Assembly: GCF_037977235.1 (NCBI RefSeq)
Contig: NZ_CP150276.1
Coordinates: 1,674,001-1,738,000 of the forward strand
Reading direction: 5' to 3'
DNA: 64,000 nt
From: Paenibacillus sp. FSL K6-0276
GTDB taxonomy: Bacteria; Bacillota; Bacilli; Paenibacillales; Paenibacillaceae
Part shown: positions 24,567 through 33,803 of the stretch, piece by piece
Layout: the number at the start of each line of letters is the position of its first letter
Numbering within the stretch: position 1 is the stretch's first letter
Made by a program: the position numbers and the translations under genes
The notes under the pieces: model-generated
What the model saw: the letters and a program-made list of their open reading frames with translations, nothing else
The model's database searches: none
Told to the model about the DNA's origin: nothing

Positions 24567-24767
24567 AATAATCCAGATGCACCTGAAGATGTCCTATCAA
24601 ACGGAAAGGTAACAAGAGCAGAATTTGTGGCAGTGCTCAACCGATTATTCGGTTTTTCACAGCAAACGAGCACTAGCTTTAACGATGTACCAAGCGGAAA
24701 ATGGTATGAATCTGATGTGCTGATCGCACGTCAAGCGGGTTATTTTGAAGGATTCGCAGGCCTTTAA
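24567..24767 (+). pseudogene. Remnant of an S-layer homology (SLH) domain
   Basis: The open stretch reads DVLSNGKVTRAEFVAVLNRLFGF and then SFNDVPSGKWYESDVLIARQAGYFEGFAGL before a stop at 24765-24767. The T-R-A-E-F motif and F-x-D-V-P...W-Y are hallmarks of the SLH domain that anchors proteins to cell-wall polymers. There is no start codon with a ribosome binding site, and the frame is closed just upstream at 24564, so only a fragment of one or two SLH repeats is left. It was presumably the C-terminal anchor of a surface protein. Confidence 0.75.
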
Positions 24768-24945
24768 GAAGGCAAAGGAACTAAAGAAAGAATAGAACAG
24801 AGATCTTCCGTAGCACTGCGGAGGATTTTTTTACATTTAAGTGAAATAAATTTTTGGATGTGATGTTGTGAAGGCAAATTTATGGCAATTCTAAAGGATG
24901 TGGGTGGGACATAATAGGTGTGTAGTCTGATCAGGAGGGAAGACA
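24768..24945. other. Short intergenic region before the PBP gene
   Basis: A terminator-like hairpin ATCTTCCG (24803-24810) with CGGAGGAT (24819-24826) and seven T ends the SLH remnant. The rest should contain the promoter of the PBP gene, but no convincing -35/-10 pair is seen. Confidence 0.55.
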
Positions 24946-26754
24946 TTGCGTAATAACAAACACCGGCGTGTAGTCAGCGGTCTTCTTATTTTATCTGCGG
25001 CTGTAGCCGTGTTGATCCTTAGGCTGGCGTGGGTTCAACTGTTTATGAAGGAACAGACGGTTCCTGGAACGAAATATACATTGGCTAAAATGGCTGAAAT
25101 TCAGAGTGAACGGGAGACTGTGCTCGACAGCGGACGGGGTCGGCTGTATGACCGCAAGAGTGAGCCGCTTGCTGGGGAAACCATTTGGACTGCGGCGTTT
25201 TTTCCACAAGAGGAGAAGGCTAAGAAACCTGTGACGAAGGCTGTTTACGAAGAAGCGAAACCCATGCACAGACTGGCAGAGATTCTGGGTGTCAGCTATG
25301 AACAACTTTTGAATAAACGCTCTTCGCTTAAAGAACCTTTGCTTTGGCCATCTTCAGTGGGAAAAGGACCACTCGCGTTGTCCCAGGCACAGGCAGAAGA
25401 AGTGAGTGCGCTTGGTATCGACGGAGTAGGCGTGCTTCCTTTTGCTCGCAGATATGATGGGAATTCTTCGGGTCGTCAATGGCTAGGATATTTATCGGAA
25501 GCTGTCATGCATGCCGGAGATAAAGCTTCACCCACAGGCCTTAGAATTCCGATGACGGGTACGGACGGTTTAGAAAAGACGCTAGAGCCATTGCTTCAAG
25601 GTGTAGGTCATACTGAGGCTTATGCTCAAGTGGATGCGCATGGGAATCGCCTTCCAGGCAGCCCCATTCAAGTTAGGGCACCAGGCAATCCCTATTTTCC
25701 TCTGTCTTTATATACAACGATTGATAAGAAACTCCAGGAAGGAATCGAGGAGCTAGCACTCAAATCCGGAATGAAAGAAGGAGCCGTGGTGGTATTAGAC
25801 ATCGGAACGGGAGATATTGAAGCCATGGTATCTTTACCCTTCTACAACCCAGAGAAGATATCTCCTCAAGGGGGGGAGTGGAATAATCGCGCTTTACAGG
25901 CTGCCGTTCCTGGATCGATCTTCAAAATCGTTACAGCAGCCGCGGCGTTAGAAGCTGGAGTAACATCCGCTGACGAGCTCTTTTATTGTTCAGGGCAATA
26001 TGAGAAATATGGACTTTCTTGTCTGAAAGGAAAAGGACACGGGCCCCTTACGCTGGCGCAAGGGTTCGCCGTGTCCTGTAATACTGTATTTGCTGCTTTG
26101 GCTGAGCGGTTGAGTGGAGTTCAGCTTCAATCGACTGCACTCGCGCTAGGACTCGGAAGAGATATTAGCTGGCAAGCAGAGAAGACGCTTGGGTTTCCAC
26201 TCCTAAAACCACTATCTGGAGAACAAAAGGGAACCATATTTACTACATTGCTTCCGGATGACAAGGGAGCCAGGGTACAGACCGCGATTGGACAGCGAGA
26301 TGTACAAGTTACGCCTCTACAGGCAGCTAACCTTATCGTAACGCTACTTCATGGAGGTGAAGTAAGGGCGCCGAGAATTCTGCAGCGAGTAGCATTCGCG
26401 AACGGGCAGAAGCTGGAGGATCTGCCGGGACATCTATCCCCTTCTTTGGCAGGAAGGATCTCTGAGTCTACAGCCCGCCAGTTACTGCCCATGATGCGCA
26501 AAGTAGTGACGGAAGGAACAGGAGCCCGTCTACAGAGCACGCACTGGGCGGTTGCAGGTAAATCAGGTACGGCACAGACCCAAGTTAAGGGCGTGGCACG
26601 CAACAATCAATGGTTTATCGGCTATGGCCCAGTGGATCACCCAAGATATGCTGTATCAGTCGCTGTAGAGAATGTTGCTCCGGACAGTCCGCATCTTGCC
26701 ATCAAGCTGTTTGGTCAGGTATTTGATTTGCTATCGGTTTCTTCAGAAGCTTGA
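24946..26754 (+). CDS. Penicillin-binding protein, class B transpeptidase (PbpI-like)
   Basis: A membrane-anchored cell-wall transpeptidase of 602 residues. One N-terminal membrane segment (RVVSGLLILSAAVAVLILRLAW) precedes a dimerisation domain with the class B motif RGRLYDRKSEPLA. In the catalytic domain the active-site Ser is in PGSIFK (Ser324), with SCN at 377-379 and KSG at 539-541, so all three penicillin-binding motifs are present. The TTG start follows a perfect AGGAGG. In Bacillus pbpI (yrrR) lies a few genes after trhP2, which supports the assignment. The 3' end overlaps the convergent AI-2E gene by 40 bases. Confidence 0.9.
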   Translation: MRNNKHRRVVSGLLILSAAVAVLILRLAWVQLFMKEQTVPGTKYTLAKMAEIQSERETVLDSGRGRLYDRKSEPLAGETIWTAAFFPQEEKAKKPVTKAVYEEAKPMHRLAEILGVSYEQLLNKRSSLKEPLLWPSSVGKGPLALSQAQAEEVSALGIDGVGVLPFARRYDGNSSGRQWLGYLSEAVMHAGDKASPTGLRIPMTGTDGLEKTLEPLLQGVGHTEAYAQVDAHGNRLPGSPIQVRAPGNPYFPLSLYTTIDKKLQEGIEELALKSGMKEGAVVVLDIGTGDIEAMVSLPFYNPEKISPQGGEWNNRALQAAVPGSIFKIVTAAAALEAGVTSADELFYCSGQYEKYGLSCLKGKGHGPLTLAQGFAVSCNTVFAALAERLSGVQLQSTALALGLGRDISWQAEKTLGFPLLKPLSGEQKGTIFTTLLPDDKGARVQTAIGQRDVQVTPLQAANLIVTLLHGGEVRAPRILQRVAFANGQKLEDLPGHLSPSLAGRISESTARQLLPMMRKVVTEGTGARLQSTHWAVAGKSGTAQTQVKGVARNNQWFIGYGPVDHPRYAVSVAVENVAPDSPHLAIKLFGQVFDLLSVSSEA

Positions 26755-27905
26755 GTTTCCGGAGGAGGAACAGTAGCGTTGCCCTTAGATGAAGGGCCGT
26801 TTGCAGCAAAGGGCGAAACGATAAACTCCTCTTGAGGCAGATAGATCCAGCTCTGAAGATATCCTTGTTGAATTAGTTCTTTAATCAGAATAAGCAGAAT
26901 CGGCGACAGGATCAGACCGGCCATACCGAAAGCAGATGTGGACAGAATGACGAAGGACAGCATTAGAAAAGCAGACGATACTCCAATCGAATTCCCGGTA
27001 ATCTTCGGCTCAAGCAGTTGTCTTACAATAAGTACAATCGCGAGGAGTACGATTAGACCGATTGCTAAAGAGGTATTCCCAACAATGAACAGATAGATGA
27101 TCCAAGGGACTAAAATCGTCGTTACACCAAGGAGCGGCAAGACGTCAAATACAGCACAGACAAGCGCCATAGTGAGTACGTTGCCGGTTCTAAGAATGAA
27201 TAAGCCGGTCAGTACGATGACAAAGGTAATGCTGATCAGAATAAGCTGAGCTTTCAAATAAGAACCGATGGCTTTAAACACATTTCCCTGCAAAAAGGCA
27301 TAGGCCGTTTTAAATGTTTTTGGCATTTTGTCATGGGCAATTTTGCGCCAATCTTTAATCTCCATACTAAGAAAAAATGCCAAAATAATGGCGATCCCAA
27401 AATTGGCCATGAAGGAGGAGAAGGATCCGAGAACACCGACCATATACTTTAGAAAAGTAACAAGCCATACGGTAAGGACATTGGTGGCATCTTTAAAGTA
27501 CCCATTAACTTTGTCGGTAATATCGGGCGGCAAATTATCGATTTTTTGCTGAAGATAGGTTGTGGTCTCCACGAAATGTTGCTGCATCACATATGTATAC
27601 TTAGGGAGAGTATCTTGAAAGTGAAGAGCTTGGATGGTGACCAATAGCCCAGCGCCAAATAACGTACCTAGAAGAAGAATTAGGAACAGAAGCACTGAGA
27701 TCGCCGAAGCAAATGGTTTGGCAAGCCCTCGTCGGTTCAAGAAACGGGCCAGTGGTTCAATAAGCATAAATACAAAAAAGGATAGGAATACAGGTGCGGC
27801 TAACTGATACAATTTACTGAAGGCAAACATGACCAGATAGACCGTGAGGACAATTAATCCGATGTCGAAGAACGTGCGCCAATATTTTTTGTATAACGGC
27901 AGCAT
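26715..27905 (-). CDS. AI-2E family transporter (YrrI-like)
   Basis: A membrane protein of about 396 residues with the fold of the AI-2 exporter family. Hydrophobic segments occupy most of the length (FFDIGLIVLTVYLVMFAF, ISVLLFLILLLGTLFGAGLLV, ALVCAVFDVLPLLGVTTILVP, AIGLIVLLAIVLIV). The conserved late motif LEPKITGNSIGVS is present, followed by ILSPILLILIKEL and a soluble tail. Members export quorum signals or act in Na+/H+ exchange; the substrate here is unknown. ATG 27905 is preferred over TTG 27917, which overlaps the AGGGAG. In Bacillus yrrI stands next to alaS; here it is convergent with the PBP gene. Confidence 0.88.
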   Translation of the reverse strand: MLPLYKKYWRTFFDIGLIVLTVYLVMFAFSKLYQLAAPVFLSFFVFMLIEPLARFLNRRGLAKPFASAISVLLFLILLLGTLFGAGLLVTIQALHFQDTLPKYTYVMQQHFVETTTYLQQKIDNLPPDITDKVNGYFKDATNVLTVWLVTFLKYMVGVLGSFSSFMANFGIAIILAFFLSMEIKDWRKIAHDKMPKTFKTAYAFLQGNVFKAIGSYLKAQLILISITFVIVLTGLFILRTGNVLTMALVCAVFDVLPLLGVTTILVPWIIYLFIVGNTSLAIGLIVLLAIVLIVRQLLEPKITGNSIGVSSAFLMLSFVILSTSAFGMAGLILSPILLILIKELIQQGYLQSWIYLPQEEFIVSPFAANGPSSKGNATVPPPETQASEETDSKSNT

Positions 27906-28115
27906 AGATATAAACAACTCCCTTTTTTTATAAGTTGATAAGCCAGATTGAATACATTGTACATGATTTTACTTAATAATCGTCTATTTCTTTGATACAT
28001 GTGTTAAAATAGGGGGTAACGTATTTTTTTATTTCACTTCACTTGGCCGTATCACAGGTTCTGCTTGCAGACGTAAGGCGAGCCAAAGTCAACTCTGGAA
28101 AAGCGAGGAATTCAT

Positions 28116-29522
28116 ATGCAGACTTTGCTGCTCTGGTTATTTTATATCTCATCATTTTATGCTTTTATTCCTGGTATGATCAGTCGCATTTTTGGTTACC
28201 GTGTCTTTCGTAAAGGAACTAGGCGAGGGCGAAATGAATTCGCACTGACCTTTGATGATGGACCTGATCCTCGATTTACACCATTACTCCTGGATTTATT
28301 AAAGAAGTATGATGCAAAAGCAACCTTTTTTGTAGTAGGATCTAATGCTGAACGTTATCCAGAGCTTATTCAGCGGATACATGATGAGGGGCATCTTATT
28401 GGAATTCATAATTATGTTCACAAGACGAACTGGCTTATGCGGCCCGCAACCGTCCGTCGGCAGATTCAGCGTACGAATGATATTATCTACAATATTATAG
28501 GCGAGCGCAGTACGCATTACCGTCCACCTTGGGGTATTGTCAATTTGTTTGATATTTCAAAACGTCGCCAAGTTGAAATTGTTCTTTGGTCTGTAATGTT
28601 TGGGGATTGGCGCGAGAAACTAGGTGCGCAGCGGCTCACCGAGAAGATGCTGGCTCGATTAAATCCCGGTGAAGTGATGCTGCTGCATGATAGCGGCACA
28701 ACGCTGGGCGCAGATCCGGATGCACCCGAGAATATGCTGGTGGCCCTTGAACTGACGCTGCAGGAGGCGCATAAAAGGGGACTGCGTACCATTCGAGTTG
28801 ACGACATGATCAAGATGGCGGAGAAGTCATCTATACGGCATGTATCATATGGTAAACGAGTGCTTGTAGGACTCTGGCTAGCGTGGGAGCAGGTATTTCA
28901 AGCTCTATTCCGGATCAAGTCGATTACTCCAAACGACCCGTTCTTGCATTATCGAATGCGAAAATATCAGGGTGAGCCTGTTGAACTCGATGGCGGAGGC
29001 CTCCTGAGTAAAGGTGATAATGTCGTTGAGCTTCATGTTGATAACAGACAGTTATTCGAATTAGGTATTCATTCTCGTTCTTCTGCTCAACTTGCGATTC
29101 GAATGATTCGCAGAATGGAGAAAGATTTACCGATGCTCGCTGAAATCATTGCCAAAGATGTGGATCTCTCGCAGGCAAAAGCGCTTTATGGGGTTAGCAT
29201 GATTAACCGGGGACCGGAGAAATTTGGCTTTACTGTACATGATCTTCCGGAAGGCTTATTCGCACGCTCCTCCAAGTTTTACTTAAAGATCCTGTTAAGT
29301 GTGATTCATCCAGCTGGTGGTGCTAGGCTCAAGGAGCGGAGTGAGGCCCTTGTGCCGAAGTTAATCCTAATGCCTGTCTCAGATCTACTTAAGAAAATGA
29401 ATCAGCAGCTGCCTCATGATGAAAGGTCAGCAAGGAAACGTAAATCGCAGCAAGAGGAAGCGTTGTCACTTAATGATTCGCTTATAGAAGTAGAATTACC
29501 TGGAGTCACAGTAACCAATTGA
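28116..29522 (+). CDS. Polysaccharide deacetylase with C-terminal YkoP-like domain
   Basis: The protein has 468 residues. After an N-terminal hydrophobic segment (QTLLLWLFYISSFYAFIPGMI) comes a NodB-type deacetylase domain with the metal and catalytic motifs LTFDDGPDPRFT, TFFVVGSNAERYP, H-x3-H in IGIHNYVHKT, RPPWG and LLHDSG. From about residue 240 a second domain (LAWEQVFQALFRIKSI, EPVELDGGGLLSKGDNVVELHVDN) resembles Bacillus YkoP. It probably removes acetyl groups from a cell-envelope glycan outside the membrane. A separate ykoP-type protein can be fused this way in other Paenibacillaceae, which I recall but cannot check. GCGAGGAA precedes the ATG. Confidence 0.88.
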   Translation: MQTLLLWLFYISSFYAFIPGMISRIFGYRVFRKGTRRGRNEFALTFDDGPDPRFTPLLLDLLKKYDAKATFFVVGSNAERYPELIQRIHDEGHLIGIHNYVHKTNWLMRPATVRRQIQRTNDIIYNIIGERSTHYRPPWGIVNLFDISKRRQVEIVLWSVMFGDWREKLGAQRLTEKMLARLNPGEVMLLHDSGTTLGADPDAPENMLVALELTLQEAHKRGLRTIRVDDMIKMAEKSSIRHVSYGKRVLVGLWLAWEQVFQALFRIKSITPNDPFLHYRMRKYQGEPVELDGGGLLSKGDNVVELHVDNRQLFELGIHSRSSAQLAIRMIRRMEKDLPMLAEIIAKDVDLSQAKALYGVSMINRGPEKFGFTVHDLPEGLFARSSKFYLKILLSVIHPAGGARLKERSEALVPKLILMPVSDLLKKMNQQLPHDERSARKRKSQQEEALSLNDSLIEVELPGVTVTN

Positions 29523-29612
29523 TTCACGATATTATTTAGTCTTATATAATGAACGGTAATGTAGATGTCCCACAAGCCAGAGATGGATTGTAAGGCATCT
29601 TTTTTGTTTCCA

Positions 29613-29660
29613 ATAAAAAAGAGCAGTCCGACCAAAGATTATCTAAGGTGGACTGCTCTT
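29613..29660 (-). terminator. Terminator of ilvD, possibly bidirectional
   Basis: AAGAGCAGTCC (29619-29629) pairs with GGACTGCTCTT (29650-29660); on the minus strand the stem runs into six T. It may also stop transcription of the deacetylase gene. Confidence 0.85.
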
Positions 29661-29695
29661 GTATGCTAGGAATAATTAGAACTCGGGTTTGCTAA

Positions 29696-31381
29696 TTAAA
29701 TCTTCAGTACTGCACCGTTACTTGCGTTGGTAACCATTTTGGAGTAACGAGCCAGGTAACCAGTCTTAACTTTAGGTTCAAAACCTTTCCAGCCAGTACG
29801 GCGAACCGCCAATACTTCTTCGTCAACCAGTAGTTCAATCTTACGGTTGTTGAGATCGAGTTCAATGATATCGCCATCTTCAACAAAAGCGATTGGGCCG
29901 CCTTCAGCCGCCTCTGGAGAAATGTGGCCGATGCTGATTCCGCGGGAAGCACCCGAGAAACGTCCGTCTGTAATCAGACCGACCTTCGCACCAAGACCCA
30001 TACCAACGATTTGTGAAGTAGGAGCTAACATTTCCGGCATTCCGGGTCCACCCTTTGGACCTTCATAACGGATAACGACTACATGGCCTTCTTTAACCTT
30101 GCCATTAGCGATACCTTCGAGTGCAGATTCTTGGGAATCAAAGCAGATCGCAGGACCTTTGTGATATCCACCTACAGAAGCATCTACTGCACCTACTTTA
30201 ATGATGGAACCTTCAGGAGCCAGGTTGCCGTAAAGTACGGCGAGACCGCCTCTTTCGGAGTAAGGGTTATCGATCGTATGAATTACGGAAGTATCTTGGA
30301 TTTCATGTCCGATTACGTTCTCGGCTAATGTTTTGCCGGTAACCGTCATACATTCTCCGTACAGAGCACCCGGTTTCTTAAGCAGTTCATTCAATACGGC
30401 ACTAACGCCGCCCGCGCGGTCCACATCTTCAATGAAAATATCGGATGCCGGAGCCAGTTTCGCCAAGTAAGGAACACGGTTAGCAACTTCGTTAATGCGT
30501 TCAAGCGGATAATCGATACCAGCTTCTTGAGCCAGTGCAAGGGTGTGTAGCACCGTATTGGTGGATCCGCCCATTGCCATATCCAGTGCAAAAGCGTTAT
30601 CGAGTGATTCTTTAGTTACGATATCTCTTGGTTTAAGATCTAACTTAATCAATTCCATCAGTTGAGTAGCGGATCTGCGTACAAATTCTCTGCGCTCATC
30701 AGCTACAGCTAGGATGGTACCATTACCCGGCAATGCCAGTCCAAGTGCTTCTGCCAAGCAGTTCATGGAATTGGCCGTGAACATTCCCGAACAAGATCCG
30801 CAGGTAGGACAACCGAATTGTTCTAATTCAAGCAATTCAGCATCGTTGATTTTGCCAACTTGGTGAGCACCTACGCCCTCAAATACCGAGGTAAGGGAGA
30901 GCTTTTTACCTTTACTATCTACGCCGGCTTTCATTGGACCGCCGCTTACGAACATGGTTGGGATGTTGACACGCAGTGCGCCCATCATCATACCCGGTGT
31001 GATTTTATCGCAGTTAGGGATGCAGACCATGCCATCGAACCAGTGCGCGGAAACTACAGTTTCCAAAGCGTCAGCGATGATCTCACGGCTTGGCAGTGAA
31101 TAACGCATGCCGATATGTCCCATTGCGATGCCGTCATCTACGCCGATCGTATTGAATTCAAAAGGTACGCCGCCAGCTTCGCGAATCGCTTCCTTAACGA
31201 TCTTACCGAACTCTTGCAGATGCACATGACCTGGAACAATATCAATATAGGAATTGCAGACCGCAATAAACGGCTTTCCGAAATCTTCTTCTTTTACTCC
31301 GGCTGCACGCAGGAGACTACGGTGTGGAGCACGGTCAAAGCCTTTTTTAATCATGTCTGAACGCATTTTCTTGGTTGCCAT
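29696..31381 (-). CDS. ilvD: Dihydroxy-acid dehydratase
   Basis: A cytoplasmic iron-sulfur enzyme of 561 residues that dehydrates dihydroxy acids in the third step of valine and isoleucine synthesis. The family signature is complete: [26 protein letters not shown], the cluster region [26 protein letters not shown], and [23 protein letters not shown] near the C-terminus. The start is ATG 31381 after GGGGGGAAA. No other branched-chain genes are adjacent, so it is a single-gene unit ended by its own terminator. An inverted repeat lies in its upstream region. Confidence 0.97.
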   Translation of the reverse strand: MATKKMRSDMIKKGFDRAPHRSLLRAAGVKEEDFGKPFIAVCNSYIDIVPGHVHLQEFGKIVKEAIREAGGVPFEFNTIGVDDGIAMGHIGMRYSLPSREIIADALETVVSAHWFDGMVCIPNCDKITPGMMMGALRVNIPTMFVSGGPMKAGVDSKGKKLSLTSVFEGVGAHQVGKINDAELLELEQFGCPTCGSCSGMFTANSMNCLAEALGLALPGNGTILAVADERREFVRRSATQLMELIKLDLKPRDIVTKESLDNAFALDMAMGGSTNTVLHTLALAQEAGIDYPLERINEVANRVPYLAKLAPASDIFIEDVDRAGGVSAVLNELLKKPGALYGECMTVTGKTLAENVIGHEIQDTSVIHTIDNPYSERGGLAVLYGNLAPEGSIIKVGAVDASVGGYHKGPAICFDSQESALEGIANGKVKEGHVVVIRYEGPKGGPGMPEMLAPTSQIVGMGLGAKVGLITDGRFSGASRGISIGHISPEAAEGGPIAFVEDGDIIELDLNNRKIELLVDEEVLAVRRTGWKGFEPKVKTGYLARYSKMVTNASNGAVLKI

Positions 31382-31667
31382 AATGACATTTCCCCCCTAA
31401 ATAAATTGCAATCAAATATAGTGTCGCATTAACGCAATGAACTCCAAAGATCTGCGTATATACGGTTTATAGAAAGAACGGGGACCAGCTTCCTAAAGAA
31501 GAAGTTCGAAGCCGTTTCTATAAAAAATGCAGCTGTTTTGGTATAAACGGTTCCCGCCTATAATGAACGGAGAAGTCATTGTTATTAGTGAGTCTATCAC
31601 AAAGAATTCGTTTTTTCTACCGAACAGTGTGAAGTTTCTCATGAGGAGGCCAACCTTAATAGAGTAT
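31382..31667. other. Upstream region of ilvD
   Basis: No gene is seen. The region must hold the ilvD promoter, but I could not pick one with confidence. It contains the TTTATAGAAA hairpin (31466-31524). No T-box sequence is present, although branched-chain genes often have one. Confidence 0.5.
31466..31524. repeat. TTTATAGAAA hairpin repeat, copy 1
   Basis: TTTATAGAAA (31466-31475) is inverted exactly at 31515-31524, and AACGG / CCGTT extends the stem. The left end TTTATAGAAAGAACGG matches that of the long hairpin at 60717-60875 (TTTATAGAAGGAACGG). Confidence 0.65.
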
Positions 31668-31694
31668 AAAAAAACCTATCCGCTGGGGGATAGG
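31668..31694 (-). terminator. Terminator of the acyltransferase gene
   Basis: On the minus strand CCTATCC pairs with GGATAGG, followed by seven T. The dispersed 90-bp repeat lies between the stop codon and this terminator and would be transcribed. Confidence 0.8.
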
Positions 31695-31709
31695 CTACTT
31701 TAAAATATT

Positions 31710-31802
31710 AGAAAGTATAAGTTTCACACAATACTTTAAGTCTTATATTTCTCGCTTAAACGCTTATCGTCCTTATAAGGACGCCGAAGCCGTTTATACT
31801 TA
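31710..31802. repeat. Dispersed ~90-bp repeat, copy 2
   Basis: Full-length copy of the element at 24450. Its ends carry AAGTATAA in inverted orientation (near 31713 and 31793), with the palindrome CGTCCTTATAAGGACG inside. It abuts the stop codon of the acyltransferase gene. Confidence 0.8.
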
Positions 31803-32839
31803 TAATGAGCGTCGTAAGGCGGCACGCTGTAGGGTGATCATCCAACCAACTGAGGGTTCAACAATAGGATGCATCAGCCGTTTTACACTTGGTTGGGCTA
31901 AGAGAATGGTTAGTAAGATTGCAGAGAGCACTAATAAGGTGGCGCCTACGGAATGGTTAATATGGGAGTACAGGCCTGAAACGGCGGCAAAGCGAACGAT
32001 AAATCCGTGAAGTAGAAAAACATACAAGGTACGGGTACCCCAGTCAGTTATCCGACTGAAAGAGTAAGGAACCCACCCCATAAATGCTATTGCAGCAGAT
32101 ATTTGCAGAGCGTAGATAGCTAGACGATATATTCCTGCGTACCATTCCTGAACTCCAAGCTGCATGTAAGTCATACTTCCGTAAAGCCAGCCTACCGACA
32201 ACCGAGATCCCCAAGTCGCAAACAGAATAAATAGAAGTATGGAGACTAAGGAAGCGGTGAATTTAATCCGTTTTTAAAAAAGCGAAAAAAAGATTGGAAC
32301 GAGAAATGATAACCTAAAACGAAGAATGGCAGGTATACAAAAGTGCGGCTAATGCTGAACCATACTCCATCAAGCTGTAGGTATCCAACGGCAATTCCAG
32401 AGGCGACAGCAAAAATGAATTGTGCAGTAGGCGTCCATTTACGCATCCCGATTATAAGCAAACGCCAGAAAGCATGGCTTGCTAGGAACCATAAGAGCAG
32501 ATAGGGGGCGAAGAAGGAATGATGGATACCCTGTACCTGATAAATGGTGGCGTCCAGCACAGAGTAGAGGCTTTGAAAGATAATGTATTGCAATCCGATT
32601 TGCATGAGTATGCGGCGGCCTTGCGTACCTGTGAGGTGCTTATTGGCAAAATAGCCGGTAACAAGCACGAAGAGGGGCATATGAAAGCTGAAGATCCACA
32701 TATATAAACTATACAAGCTGCTCATAGATCCTATAAGTGGTTCTATAGCGTTTCCAACGAACACAGTGACTATCAGCATAAAACGTAAATTTAGAAAAAA
32801 AGTCTTCCCAGGCGTGTCTAGCGAGTTTTCCCCTACCAT
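31800..32839 (-). pseudogene. Acyltransferase family membrane protein with a single-base frameshift
   Basis: Two frames together encode about 346 residues of an acyltransferase-3-like membrane protein. The first runs from ATG 32839 (KTFFLNLRFMLIVTVFVGN, FSFHMPLFVLVTGYFA) to a stop at 32246. The second continues with KFTASLVSILLFILFATWGSRLSVGW and ends LYVFLLHGFIVRFA...RRSL at 31800. The switch occurs at a plus-strand tract of five T and six A (32271-32281); one more base there restores one uninterrupted protein. The F-H-M-P-L-F-x-x-x-x-G-Y-F motif is typical of enzymes that O-acylate surface sugars. It may be a recent mutation, phase variation or a sequence error. Confidence 0.75.
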
Positions 32840-32919
32840 GACTTCCCCCCAAAGATGCTTGATGCTTCAATTTTAAAATACAAGATTTTCTTTAATTGAA
32901 TTGTGAATTAGCTCACTAA

Positions 32920-32933
32920 CGAAAGCGCTTTCA
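32920..32933 (-). promoter_or_regulatory. Possible catabolite-responsive element
   Basis: The minus strand reads TGAAAGCGCTTTCG, 13 of 14 matches to the CcpA consensus and almost a perfect palindrome. It lies between the divergent acyltransferase and hydrolase genes and could control either. Confidence 0.5.
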
Positions 32934-33025
32934 TAAGTGCCAATTGTGGCGATGTGTTGAAGGTTGTTAGAATAGAGGGTTTCTACTATAATTTTCTTAT
33001 ATGCAGTAACATCCGGGAGTGGAGC

Positions 33026-33769
33026 ATGTTGAAGAAAAGAATAACTAAACGTCGTATCGGTTTAATTGTACTAATCATTCTTGTTGTAGCCGGTTTGCTG
33101 CTGTGGAGGTATCTAACTCCATATGCACCAGCTGAAGAAGCGGAAACTGCACTGATTTCAAGTGGTGGAGTTACAGTCGAACAGAATGACAACTGGATCT
33201 CGTTCGAACCTTCCATTACTAAAGGTGCCTCGATCATATTTTACCCTGGAGCTCTGGTGAAACCAGAAGCTTACTCCCCACTTGCGAAGGGCATCGCTGC
33301 TGCGGGGCATCCTTTCTACATCGCCAAAATGCCGCTTAATTTAGCAGTAACAAAAGGCGATGCCGCAGAAGAGATTATTCGTGTGCATCCGAAGCAATCT
33401 TTTGTTCTAGGTGGACATTCACTTGGGGGCGTCATGGCGTCACGTTATGCAGTTGAGCATGCGGACCAGCTTGAAGGTGTATTTTTCTTGGCCTCTTATC
33501 CGGATGAAAAAGGTAGTTTACGTGAGACCACTTTGTCAGTATTGTCGGTAGTGGGTACTGAGGATCAAGTGATTGACAGAGACAGCTACAGCAAAGGTCG
33601 CTCCTATCTGCCAGATAATACGGTGTATAGTTCAATCGTCGGTGGAAATCATGCTCAGTTTGGAAGCTATGGACCACAAAAAGGAGACGGGGAAGCAACC
33701 ATTTCTGAGGAAGAGCAGCAAAATGACACAGTACGCGCTATGCTGGATTGGCTAGGGAATCTCAGATAG
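33026..33769 (+). CDS. Membrane-anchored alpha/beta hydrolase
   Basis: The protein has 247 residues. A basic start and one membrane segment (RIGLIVLIILVVAGLLLWRYL) suggest an anchor or uncleaved signal. The hydrolase domain has the nucleophile elbow FVLGGHSLGGVMASRYA and a late conserved NHAQFGSYGPQ with the catalytic His. I recognise the Abhydrolase_5 type; the substrate is unknown. ATG 33026 follows GGGAGTGGAG; in-frame codons up to 32954 have no site before them. HAD and sirtuin genes follow closely in the same direction, so the three may form one operon. Confidence 0.82.
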   Translation: MLKKRITKRRIGLIVLIILVVAGLLLWRYLTPYAPAEEAETALISSGGVTVEQNDNWISFEPSITKGASIIFYPGALVKPEAYSPLAKGIAAAGHPFYIAKMPLNLAVTKGDAAEEIIRVHPKQSFVLGGHSLGGVMASRYAVEHADQLEGVFFLASYPDEKGSLRETTLSVLSVVGTEDQVIDRDSYSKGRSYLPDNTVYSSIVGGNHAQFGSYGPQKGDGEATISEEEQQNDTVRAMLDWLGNLR

Positions 33770-33803
33770 TCTTCTGTCTTTCCAACAATAAGGAGAGAAA
33801 ATT

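Noticed and set aside
24567..24767. Complete SLH protein
   Set aside because: A stop codon closes the frame at 24564 and there is no start with a ribosome binding site.
31382..31667. T-box or leader peptide for ilvD
   Set aside because: No AGGGTGGNACCGCG sequence and no run of branched-chain codons on the minus strand.
32246..32290. Programmed ribosomal frameshift in the acyltransferase gene
   Set aside because: The T6A5 tract is slippery, but no stimulatory hairpin or internal ribosome binding site was found, and family members are normally encoded in one frame.
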